Shown piece by piece: positions 8,102-15,708 of a stretch of 64,000 nt of DNA. The first letter of the stretch is position 1; each line of letters begins with the position of its first letter. The stretch lies in NCBI RefSeq assembly GCF_001513975.1, contig NZ_KQ947989.1:434001-498000 (forward strand), given 5' to 3'. This stretch comes from Streptomyces curacoi (GTDB taxonomy: Bacteria > Actinomycetota > Actinomycetes > Streptomycetales > Streptomycetaceae). The position numbers and the translations under genes are program-made. The notes under the pieces are model-generated. The model searched no databases and was not told the DNA's origin. It saw nothing but the letters and a program-made list of their open reading frames with translations.

Positions 8102-9169
8102 ATGACGTCTGCGGCAGGTCCGGGTGCGGACGGCGACAGACGAAACGTTTCTGACGCGGCGGGCGTGGTGGTCTTGGGGGCCTGCGCCGCCTGGTCGCTG
8201 ATCTCGGCCGCGGTGCACGACGGCCGCCCCGAGGGTGTTCTGCTCGCGATCCTCGCCGTGGCCGCCGGTTATGCCGCGGGACGGATCAGCGGGGCGTTGC
8301 TGCCGGTCGCCGCGCCCTGCGCCGGAGCGCTGGCCGGAGTGAGCCTGACGCTGACCGTTCCGCACCTGTCCCCCGGGCCCCAGATCGTCACCCCGCTGGG
8401 ACACGCCGGGGCCACCGCCGCCGTACTGACCCTCTCCGCGGGTGCCGCGTGCTGCGCCGCCTGGGCCGCCTCGGCACCGGCCCTGCGGCTGTGCCTGCGC
8501 GTACTGGCCGCCGGTATCGCGTTGACCGCGGCAGCTCTCGGCTCGACCGTCGGATTCGTCACCTGTACGGCCGTCGTGCTGTGCTCGCTCGCCGCCGGCC
8601 ACATCCGCCGGCGCGGCCTGGTGATCGCGGGACTGGCCCTGACCGCGACCTCGGTAACCGGCCTGATCTGGGCCGTCGCCGGGAACGCGGTGCCCGGCGG
8701 GCTCACCGCCTGGCTGGAGGACCGGCTGACCCGGCACCGGCTCCAGCTGTGGCACGACGCCCTGCACCTGGCCCGTGAGGATCTCGCCCTGGGCATGGGG
8801 CCGGGACGTTTCGGAGAGCTCAGCACGACGTCGGCCGGGACGCTGCTGTCCGACGGCAAGCCGCACTCGGCGCCCCTGCAGCAGGCGGCGGAACAGGGAG
8901 TCGTGGGCGTGCTGCTGCTGGCCGCGGCCTTCTGCTGGATGCTGTTCGCGCTGTGGCGTACCGCGCGCCCCACCCCGGTCGCGCTCACCGCGGGCGCGGC
9001 CCTGACGGCCGTGGCGGCGATCGCCGCGGTCGGCAACGCGCTCAGCTTCACCATGGTGTCGGTGGGCGCGGGCCTGCTGGCGGGGCTGGCCACGGCACGC
9101 CCGATCGCGGGCGAGTCGTCGGGGCGCGAGATCGGCGTACGCGCGCGTGGCGACCGGTTGACCCCGTGA
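8102..9169 (+). CDS. O-antigen-ligase-like membrane protein
   Basis: About 355 residues with roughly nine to ten hydrophobic segments. The segment after the central helices reads LQLWHDALHLAREDLALGMG and GPGRFGELSTTS, then GKPHSAPLQQAAEQGVVGVL. This W-x-x-AL...GxGxGxF...HS-x-x-L-Q-x-x-x-E-G pattern is the conserved loop of the WzyC/O-antigen ligase family, which attaches or polymerises glycans on the outer side of the membrane. In Streptomyces the substrate is unknown. ATG 8102 was preferred over GTG 8087; neither has a clear ribosome site. It stands alone and diverges from lnt. Confidence 0.7.
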   Translation: MTSAAGPGADGDRRNVSDAAGVVVLGACAAWSLISAAVHDGRPEGVLLAILAVAAGYAAGRISGALLPVAAPCAGALAGVSLTLTVPHLSPGPQIVTPLGHAGATAAVLTLSAGAACCAAWAASAPALRLCLRVLAAGIALTAAALGSTVGFVTCTAVVLCSLAAGHIRRRGLVIAGLALTATSVTGLIWAVAGNAVPGGLTAWLEDRLTRHRLQLWHDALHLAREDLALGMGPGRFGELSTTSAGTLLSDGKPHSAPLQQAAEQGVVGVLLLAAAFCWMLFALWRTARPTPVALTAGAALTAVAAIAAVGNALSFTMVSVGAGLLAGLATARPIAGESSGREIGVRARGDRLTP

Positions 9170-9236
9170 CCCGGATGTGCGGCGCTAGGATGCGCAGACG
9201 CGGACGGCCCTGAAGGCGCGCCCTCGCCGTGACGGC

Positions 9237-9779
9237 TCAGTGCGCCGTGCCGGGTGTCCGCGTCCGCAGCCGGTCCCTGATGACCTGTACGGCCGCCTCC
9301 GCGTCGTCCACGGTGATCGTGAACGTATGGCCGTCCCACAGCCGGAGCACCAGGCCCTCACCACGTCGTACGACGACCGCGGTGCCCTTCTCGGGCCGCC
9401 ACCGGTAGCCCCAGCCGCCCCAGTGGCGGGGAGTGACGTGCGGGACGAAGTCGGCGCCCACGACCTCGGACAGGGGGATCCGGCGGCGCGGCACACCGAG
9501 GTGGCCGCAGCGCACTTCGAGGCACTCCTGATCGACTCTGAGGGCGACGTGCACGAACGCCAGAGTGCCGAAGAGGACCAGCAGCCCGGCCGCGATACAG
9601 CCGACGACGGCCATGACGAGCGGGGCGATGCCGTCCGTCCACGGCGAGTCGACGGCCAGCTCGACCCCGAGCGCCATGCAGGCGGCTCCGACGAGCGCCA
9701 GCAGCCACTGGACCCGGTTGGTCGCCCGCCCGGTCCACACATCGGGGTGCGGCTTCCTGCCCTGGGGGTGGTCCCTCAT
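9237..9779 (-). CDS. Small membrane protein with PH-like tail
   Basis: 180 residues. Two hydrophobic helices (about 25-45, VQWLLALVGAACMALGVEL; about 53-80, APLVMAVVGCIAAGLLVLF) are followed by a soluble part with alternating beta strands (LEVRCGHLGVPRRRIPLSEV, GLVLRLWDGHTFTITVDD). That arrangement resembles the bacterial pleckstrin-homology-like proteins widespread in actinomycetes. Function is unknown. It lies downstream of the racemase gene on the same strand with a 105-nt gap and converges with the gene ending at 9169. Confidence 0.7.
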   Translation of the reverse strand: MRDHPQGRKPHPDVWTGRATNRVQWLLALVGAACMALGVELAVDSPWTDGIAPLVMAVVGCIAAGLLVLFGTLAFVHVALRVDQECLEVRCGHLGVPRRRIPLSEVVGADFVPHVTPRHWGGWGYRWRPEKGTAVVVRRGEGLVLRLWDGHTFTITVDDAEAAVQVIRDRLRTRTPGTAH

Positions 9780-9884
9780 GCCTATGAGGTTACTCAGGTT
9801 CCGCTGCGCCGGTACCGCGCTGCGGAGGGTGACTGGGCCGACCGGGCCAGGACGGACCGAGGGCGTCCGGTTCGCGGCCCCCGG

Positions 9885-10670
9885 TCAGCGCGCGGGGCTG
9901 ATCGCCTGCAGGAGGCGGCCTTCCTCGTAGGCGAGGGCGGGCTCGGGAAGCGTGCCCTCGCGGCCGCTCAGCAGCACCGTCAGGGTGCCGTCGGCCGCGG
10001 CCGCGGGGGCGGGCTGCTCGCCCAGTCGGCGCAGTGCCTGCGCGGCGACCGCTCCGGCGGAGCCGTGCAGGACGAGCGGCGGGAAGCCGGGGCGCTGTAC
10101 GGCGGCGCGGATCCGCTCCGCGACGAGCTCGTAGTGCGTGCAGCCGAGGACGACGGTCGTCACGTCCTTGGGGGTCAGCGCGGCGGCCGCGGCGACTGCG
10201 GCCTCGATCGCCGTCTCGTCCGCGCGCTCGACCGCCTCGGCCAGGCCGAAGCACGGTACTTCGGTGACGGCCACGCCGTCGGCGAAGTCTTTTATGAGGC
10301 CCCGCTGGTAGGGGCTGCCGGTGGTGGCGGGCGTGGCCCAGATCGCGACGGGGCCGCCGCCGGCCGCGGCCGGCTTGATCGCCGGAACCGTGCCGATGAC
10401 CGGAATGCCGGGCTCCAGGCGGGTGCGCAGAGCGGCCAGCGCATGCACGCTCGCGGTGTTGCAGCCGATGATCAGAGCGTCCGGTCGGTGCGCGGCGGCG
10501 GCGTCCGCGACCGCCACGGCACGCCGCGTGAGGTCCTCGGGGGTCCTCGGACCCCAGGGCATGCCGTCGGGGTCGAGGGAGAGTACGAGATCTGCGTCGG
10601 GTCGCAGTCGCCGTACCGCGGCGGTGGCCGCGAGCAAGCCGATTCCGGAGTCCATCAGCGCGATCTTCAC
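9885..10670 (-). CDS. Aspartate/glutamate racemase family protein
   Basis: 261 residues, MurI-like. It should interconvert L- and D-glutamate (or aspartate) by a two-cysteine mechanism. Visible marks: DSGIGL at 7-12 (MurI DSGxGG), MPWGPRT at about 37-43 in place of the usual PYG-R, GCNTAS with Cys70, and GCTHYE with Cys177; both catalytic cysteines are present. D-Glu is needed for peptidoglycan, but Trp in place of Tyr after the Pro, and the absence of rdgB/RNase PH neighbours usual for murI, make a paralogue with another role possible. It diverges from the HpnB-type gene (57 nt between starts). Confidence 0.8.
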   Translation of the reverse strand: MKIALMDSGIGLLAATAAVRRLRPDADLVLSLDPDGMPWGPRTPEDLTRRAVAVADAAAAHRPDALIIGCNTASVHALAALRTRLEPGIPVIGTVPAIKPAAAGGGPVAIWATPATTGSPYQRGLIKDFADGVAVTEVPCFGLAEAVERADETAIEAAVAAAAALTPKDVTTVVLGCTHYELVAERIRAAVQRPGFPPLVLHGSAGAVAAQALRRLGEQPAPAAAADGTLTVLLSGREGTLPEPALAYEEGRLLQAISPAR

Positions 10671-10727
10671 CCGGCCACGATAGACGATGGGCCTGTGCGG
10701 GCCGGTCCGGTGGGGCAGACTGCGCGG

Positions 10728-11903
10728 GTGAGCGCCATCGCGTGGACCGCCGCCGGATCACTCGCCGCCTGGCTGTGGCTGCTGCTGGGCCAGGGCTTCT
10801 TCTGGCGCACGGACGTCAGGCTCCCCGAGCGCACGGAACCGGCCGAGTGGCCGTCCGTCTGTGTCGTCGTACCGGCTCGCGACGAGGCCGCGGTGCTTCC
10901 CGCGAGCCTGCCGTCGCTGCTCGCCCAGGACTATCCGGGGCGCGCGGAGGTCTTCCTGATCGACGACGGAAGTACGGACGGCACCGGGGAGCTGGCGCGC
11001 GAGCTCGCACGGCGGCAGGGCGGGCTGCCGCTGACCGTGGACTCCCCCGGCGAACCGCCGACCGGCTGGACCGGCAAGCTCTGGGCCGTGCGGCACGGCA
11101 TCGGCCTGGCACGCGCGCGTGCCCCCGAGTACCTGCTGCTGACGGATGCCGACATCGCCCACGCGCCCGACAGCCTGCGGGGGCTGGTGGCGGCGGCGCG
11201 CACCGGGGGCTTCGACATCGTTTCGCAGATGGCCCGGCTGCGGGTGGCGAGCCGGTGGGAGCGGCTGGTCGTGCCGGCCTTCGTGTACTTCTTCGCACAG
11301 CTGTACCCGTTCCGCCGGATCGGCAGGAAGGGGGCGCGTACGGCGGCCGCGGCGGGCGGCTGCGTCCTGCTGCGCGCCGAGGCCGCCGAGCGGGCGCGGA
11401 TTCCGGACGCCATCCGGCACGCCGTCATCGACGACGTGGCGCTGGCGCGGGCCGTCAAGGGCAGCGGTGGCCACATCTGGCTGGGGCTGGCCGAGCGGGT
11501 GGAGAGCGTGCGCCCGTATCCGCGGCTGCGTGACCTGTGGCGGATGGTCTCGCGCAGCGCGTACGCACAGTTGCGGCACAACCCGCTGCTGCTGGCCGGC
11601 ACGGTCGCGGGGCTCGCGCTGGTGTACCTGGTGCCGCCGGTGGCCGTGGTCGCGGGACTGGTCGGCGGGGATACGGTGACGGCGGTCGTCGGCGGTCTCG
11701 CGTGGCTGGTGATGACGGGGACGTACGTGCCGATGCTCCGCTACTACCGCCAGTCGCTGTGGCTCGCTCCCCTGCTGCCGTTCACCGCGTTCCTCTATCT
11801 CCTCATGACGGTCGATTCCGCGGTGCAGCACTACCGGGGGCGCGGCGCGGCCTGGAAGGGCCGCACCTACTCACGGCCGGAGGCCGTGCCCGACGAGGGG
11901 TGA
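10728..11903 (+). CDS. hpnB: HpnB-type family 2 glycosyltransferase
   Basis: 391 residues from GTG 10728. An N-terminal helix is followed by a GT2 domain (VCVVVPARDEAAVLPASLPS; FLIDDGSTDGT; LLLTDADIAHAPDSL), then PAFVYFFAQLYPFRRIG, AAAAGGCVLLR, AVIDDVALARAVK and IWLGLAERVESVRPYP. At least three C-terminal membrane helices follow. This order is characteristic of HpnB, the hopene-associated glycosyltransferase, although no squalene-hopene cyclase or other hpn gene is in the window. It probably acts on a lipid acceptor at the membrane. Its stop codon (11901-11903) directly abuts the stop of the convergent TerD gene. Confidence 0.8.
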   Translation: MSAIAWTAAGSLAAWLWLLLGQGFFWRTDVRLPERTEPAEWPSVCVVVPARDEAAVLPASLPSLLAQDYPGRAEVFLIDDGSTDGTGELARELARRQGGLPLTVDSPGEPPTGWTGKLWAVRHGIGLARARAPEYLLLTDADIAHAPDSLRGLVAAARTGGFDIVSQMARLRVASRWERLVVPAFVYFFAQLYPFRRIGRKGARTAAAAGGCVLLRAEAAERARIPDAIRHAVIDDVALARAVKGSGGHIWLGLAERVESVRPYPRLRDLWRMVSRSAYAQLRHNPLLLAGTVAGLALVYLVPPVAVVAGLVGGDTVTAVVGGLAWLVMTGTYVPMLRYYRQSLWLAPLLPFTAFLYLLMTVDSAVQHYRGRGAAWKGRTYSRPEAVPDEG

Positions 11904-13217
11904 CTACTTGCGGCCGGGCGTCCAGTTCATGCCCCATCCGTAGGCGTGGTCGACCGTGCGCTGCGGGCTCACACCGCGCTCCGGGATCAGATAGCGGGCC
12001 TCGCGCTGGACGATCAGATCGCTGCCGGTGTTGGTGATCAGGGCGAGCGCGCACACCGTCGAGGGGACCGTGCACTCGTCGAGCGAGAAGTCGATCGGGG
12101 CGCCGTGCTGCGGCGTGAGCGTGACCGTGGCGTGCAGCTCGGCGAAGGAACGCGCCCCTTCGTAGATGGTCACGAAGATCAGGACGCGCCGGAAGTCCCG
12201 CTGGTGGTCGAGATTGATGGTGAGGTTCTCGCCGCCGGCCAGGGCGCCGGTGCGGTCGTCGCCGTCGAGGTGGATGTACGGGGGTTGGTGCAGGGCGCCG
12301 AAGGCGTTGCCGAGGGACTGGATGACTCCCTTACTGCCGTCGGTCAGCTCGTACAGGGCGCACAGATCGAGGTCGAGGTCGTTGTGCAGGGCCATCGTGC
12401 GGCCCAGCTTGCTCGCCCAGCCCGAGAACTGTTTGCGCATCTCCCAGTTGAGGTTCACGCGCATGGCGCCCGACGTGCCGCCCTGCTTGGTCAGCGAGAC
12501 GGAGGGGGCCGCCTTGGTGAGTGTCACCTTGCTGAGGCTGAGCGGCGGCGCCTGGGGCGCGGGCGGGGCAGTCGACGGCATCGCGGGCGGCGGCATGGTC
12601 ACCGGGGGTGCCACGGGCGGGGGCGGGGTCGTCGGCGCGCCGAGGGCCGGAGCGGGTGCCGCGCCGGGGGCCGGAGCGGGTGCCGCTTGCCGGGGTTCGT
12701 CGACCGTGATGCCGTAGTCGGTGGCCAGGCCCTCAAGGCCGCTGCTGTAGCCCTGGCCGACGGCACGGAACTTCCAGGCGCCCTGGCGGCGATAGAACTC
12801 ACCGAGCAGGAAAGCGGTTTCGACGGTGGCGCCGGCGCTGTCGAAACGGGCGACGACGGCGCCCTGGGCGGCGTCCTTGACCTCGATGTACAGGTCCGGC
12901 ACCTGGCCGAAGGCACCGCCGTCGGCGGAGGCGGCGAGAATGACGGTCTCGATGGCGGGCTCCACGCGCGCGAGGTCGACCAGCAGGCTGTCGGTCACCC
13001 GGCCGCCGGCCTCCCGCTTGCCCTCGTGCCGGACGGCGCCGGAGGAGTGCGCGGGCTGGTTGTAGAAGACGAAGTCGCCGTCGGAACGGACCTTTCCGCC
13101 GACCAGCAGCAGCGCCGAGGCGTCCGCGTCGGGCACGCCCGGCCCGGAACGCCAGCCCAGTTCGACCCGCAGTGCCGTCGTAGGCACCGGAACATTCGAT
13201 CCTTTCGGCATTGACAT
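11904..13217 (-). CDS. Double TerD-domain protein (stress response)
   Basis: About 437 residues: an N-terminal TerD domain (1-175; PKGSNVPVPTTALRVELGW, then DADASALLL, GQGYSSGLEGLATDYGI), a Pro/Ala-rich linker (about 180-240), and a C-terminal TerD domain (MRVNLNWEMRKQFSGWASK, DLDLDLCALYELTDGSKG, HLDGDDRTGALAGGENLTIN, YLIPERGVSPQRTVDHAYG). TerD domains bind calcium and occur in tellurite/stress clusters of Streptomyces. The start is ATG 13217 (MSMPKGSN) or 13211; a G-rich ribosome site lies just upstream of both. The 292-bp divergent gap to the next gene holds no other gene and presumably both promoters. Confidence 0.85.
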   Translation of the reverse strand: MSMPKGSNVPVPTTALRVELGWRSGPGVPDADASALLLVGGKVRSDGDFVFYNQPAHSSGAVRHEGKREAGGRVTDSLLVDLARVEPAIETVILAASADGGAFGQVPDLYIEVKDAAQGAVVARFDSAGATVETAFLLGEFYRRQGAWKFRAVGQGYSSGLEGLATDYGITVDEPRQAAPAPAPGAAPAPALGAPTTPPPPVAPPVTMPPPAMPSTAPPAPQAPPLSLSKVTLTKAAPSVSLTKQGGTSGAMRVNLNWEMRKQFSGWASKLGRTMALHNDLDLDLCALYELTDGSKGVIQSLGNAFGALHQPPYIHLDGDDRTGALAGGENLTINLDHQRDFRRVLIFVTIYEGARSFAELHATVTLTPQHGAPIDFSLDECTVPSTVCALALITNTGSDLIVQREARYLIPERGVSPQRTVDHAYGWGMNWTPGRK

Positions 13218-13509
13218 GTCCGCCCCCATCACGGGTCAGCGCGCCAGGCATGTCCCGGCAGCTCATCTGGTTCTTTACCCGGCCAACCTATTCCCCGCGA
13301 GAGCCAACTCCGATGAGGGGCGCAGGAACACCGCTGTCCAACCGCCGGTAACCCGCCCGGAACTCGGCCTTTACATGATTCGAACGCAGCTCAGCGCCCC
13401 TTTTTGCCAAGTTTCGCTCGCATTGGGGATCCACCGTCACTGCTGGCACATAAAACAACCCTCTTATCGGTCTCCCCAACCAGCACATCGTGGGCTTAAC
13501 TTATGTGCC

Positions 13510-13944
13510 ATGACCTCCCCCCGCTCCACCTATGGCGGCGGCTACTACTCCGCCTCCTTCCCGGACACCCCGATCTACGACTCGCTCGTCGCCGAGCGGG
13601 GTACCCCGCAGATCGCCCCGATCCGGGTCCCCGCCGCGTACGACACGCCGGGCGGCAACCTGCCCGCGCTGCCCTCGGCGCTGCCGGCCCTCCCGGCAGC
13701 CCCGTCCCAGCCCTCCTACGGCTACCCGCAGGCACCGCAGCCCTCCCCGCTGCAACAGGCGCCCGCGGCCTACATCCCGCAGCAGGCGGCCTCGCCGCGT
13801 GGCTATCCGGGACCGCAGGCGCAGCAGCCTCGTCCGGTGGCGCCCGGCGGCACGGGCTACGAGGCCATGCGCCCCGCGGCTCCCCGCCCCGCAGCGGCTC
13901 CTTACCAGGATCCGTACAACAACCAGCAGTACCGCGGCTACTGA
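13510..13944 (+). CDS. Proline-rich protein, DUF6643-like
   Basis: 144 residues, starting MTSPRSTYGGGYYSASFPDT, followed by a conserved stretch (PIYDSLVAERGTPQIAPIRV) and then a low-complexity Pro/Ala/Gln tail ending NNQQYRGY. I recognise the N-terminus as a Streptomyces-restricted family that I believe is DUF6643. No signal peptide or membrane segment is seen, and function is unknown. The frame is open upstream to 13216, but that segment is AT-richer and not protein-like, so ATG 13510 is preferred. It is divergent from the TerD gene and 42 nt upstream of the MOSC gene. Confidence 0.75.
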   Translation: MTSPRSTYGGGYYSASFPDTPIYDSLVAERGTPQIAPIRVPAAYDTPGGNLPALPSALPALPAAPSQPSYGYPQAPQPSPLQQAPAAYIPQQAASPRGYPGPQAQQPRPVAPGGTGYEAMRPAAPRPAAAPYQDPYNNQQYRGY

Positions 13945-13986
13945 CCCGTTCCCCGGGCTGTCGGCGCCGCCTGGCACGATGGCCCC

Positions 13987-14829
13987 ATGGGGCACGCGCA
14001 GCTGCAGTCGATTCACGTTCATCCGGTCAAGGCGTTCCGGGGCACAGCGCCCCGGGAAGCCGTCGTGGAGCCCTGGGGGCTGGCCGGAGACCGCCGCTGG
14101 GCGCTGATCGACCACGGGGGAAAGGTCGTGACGCAGCGCCAGCACCCGCGCCTCGCCCTGGCCGCCGCCGAGCTCCTGCCCGGCGGCGGCCTCCGGCTGT
14201 CCGCGCCCGGCATGGACCCGCTGACCGTGCCCGTGCCCCGCGCGGTCGGCACGGTGCCGGTGGAGATCTTCCGCGACAAGGTCGAGGCGGTCCTCGCCGA
14301 GGACGCCGCCGCGCACGCCTGGTGCGGCACCTATCTCGGCATCGACGTGCGCCTCGTGCACATGGACGACCCCGCCACGCGCCGGCCCGTCGACCCGGAG
14401 TACGCCCTGCCGGGCGAGACGGTCGGCTTCGCCGACGGCTATCCGCTGCTGCTCACCACGGCAGCCTCTCTCGACGCCCTCAACGACCTGATCGCGGCGG
14501 GCGATCACGCCGACGAGGGCCCGCTGCCCATGAACCGCTTCCGGCCCAACGTGGTGGTGTCGGGCACCGCGGCCTGGGCCGAGGACGACTGGTCGCGCAT
14601 CGCCATCGGCGAGGTCACCTTCCGCGTCCCCAAGACGTGCGGGCGGTGCGTGGTGACCACGACGGACCAGGGCACCGCCGAGCGCGGCAGGGAACCCCTG
14701 CACACCCTGGGCAGGCACCGACGCCTGGACGGCAAGCTGGTGTTCGGCCAGAACCTGGTGCCCCTGACCACCGGCACGATCCGGGTCGGTGACCCGGTCC
14801 GGATCCTCGGCCAGAAAGTTGCCGCCTAG
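13987..14829 (+). CDS. MOSC domain protein (mARC-like)
   Basis: 280 residues. The MOSC N-terminal beta-barrel (IHVHPVKAFRGTAPREAVVE, GDRRWALID) is followed by the MOSC domain with MNRFRPNVVVSG, then VPKTCGRCVVTTTDQGT, whose Cys is the proposed molybdenum-cofactor ligand, and FGQNLVPLTTGTIRVGDPV. Relatives (mARC, YcbX) reduce N-hydroxylated compounds with a sulfurated molybdenum cofactor; YcbX-type proteins also have a ferredoxin domain, which is absent here. Electron donor and substrate are unknown. It is probably in a transcription unit with the preceding small gene. Confidence 0.88.
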   Translation: MGHAQLQSIHVHPVKAFRGTAPREAVVEPWGLAGDRRWALIDHGGKVVTQRQHPRLALAAAELLPGGGLRLSAPGMDPLTVPVPRAVGTVPVEIFRDKVEAVLAEDAAAHAWCGTYLGIDVRLVHMDDPATRRPVDPEYALPGETVGFADGYPLLLTTAASLDALNDLIAAGDHADEGPLPMNRFRPNVVVSGTAAWAEDDWSRIAIGEVTFRVPKTCGRCVVTTTDQGTAERGREPLHTLGRHRRLDGKLVFGQNLVPLTTGTIRVGDPVRILGQKVAA

Positions 14830-14874
14830 CGACGTCGGGCGGGAACCCGGGCCCGGGGCGCGCTCGTTGGGCTT

Positions 14875-14894
14875 TTCATGAGAAGTTCATGAGA
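14875..14894. other. Two TTCATGAGA repeats, 11-bp spacing
   Basis: TTCATGAGA occurs at 14875-14883 and 14886-14894 in the 164-bp gap before the Rv1733c-type gene. The core TCATGA is itself palindromic. One helical turn between copies suggests a protein-binding site, but nothing else supports that. Confidence 0.35.
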
Positions 14895-14993
14895 GGCCCC
14901 GGGCGCAGGTGACTTCGCTCTCTCTTCGACCGGGCGCGCGGGTGAACGGCTCTGTGCGGGGTTATCACGGAGCGCGAAGGGGGTGACGGGACG

Positions 14994-15599
14994 ATGCGGG
15001 CGATCAGCGGACTCTGGCGCTGGCGGCACAATCCGCTGTGCCGTACGACCGATCTGGTCGAGGCCTGGCTCGCTCTCGTGGCCCTGCTGCTGATCCTGCT
15101 CGTCACACCCTTGGCCGGCTGTCTGGTCGGCGGCCTCGCCCAGGACGCCCTGCAGCAGTCCGTCCGCGAACAGCGCGCGTCCCGGCACATCGTGACGGCA
15201 ACCGTGGTCCGCGAGATGGACGGCTCCGCGCTGGACACCGACCCCGAGACCTCCACCGGTCGGGACGTGCGCACCCGGGTCCTGGCCTACTGGACCGCAC
15301 CCGACGGCAGCGAGCACCGGACGCCCGTCATGGCGAGCCTCGACAGCCCTCAGCCCGGCGACCGCTTCACCATATGGACCGACCGTCACGGCCGCACAGT
15401 GGCACGCCCCCTCGACTCCGCGACGGCGGGGACGCACGCCGTGCTCGCCGGCCTCGGCGCGGCCCTCATAGCCGCCGGCCTCATCGAGGGCGGCAGACGG
15501 CTGGTCCTCTGGCGCATGGCCCGTCGCCGATACGCGCGTTGGGACCAGGCCTGGGACAAAGCGGGTCCCGACTGGGGCCGGACCGGCACCGGCAGCTGA
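14994..15599 (+). CDS. Rv1733c-family membrane protein
   Basis: 201 residues with two membrane helices, about 25-48 (AWLALVALLLILLVTPLAGC) and about 142-160 (HAVLAGLGAALIAAGLIEGG). They flank an extracytoplasmic domain of about 95 residues (TATVVREMDG; TRVLAYWTAPDGSEHRTPV; GDRFTIWTDRHGR). This plan and the N-terminal WRWRHNPLCRTTDLVEAW match the Rv1733c-like family that is highly expanded in Streptomyces. Function is unknown. It is transcribed alone toward the beta-helix/AAA gene, 109 nt away. Confidence 0.85.
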   Translation: MRAISGLWRWRHNPLCRTTDLVEAWLALVALLLILLVTPLAGCLVGGLAQDALQQSVREQRASRHIVTATVVREMDGSALDTDPETSTGRDVRTRVLAYWTAPDGSEHRTPVMASLDSPQPGDRFTIWTDRHGRTVARPLDSATAGTHAVLAGLGAALIAAGLIEGGRRLVLWRMARRRYARWDQAWDKAGPDWGRTGTGS

Positions 15600-15708
15600 C
15601 GGCCTTCCGGCTCTGGTCAACCCACCGTCCGCGCGCACGCTACGGTGGACCGGCCGAACTCTTCGGCAGCACAACCCGCGTACTACGAGGTGGGGGCACA
15701 TCAACGCC

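Noticed and set aside
9240..10727. Long N-terminal extension of the glycosyltransferase frame
   Set aside because: Antisense to the PH-like and racemase genes and low complexity; coding motifs start only after GTG 10728.
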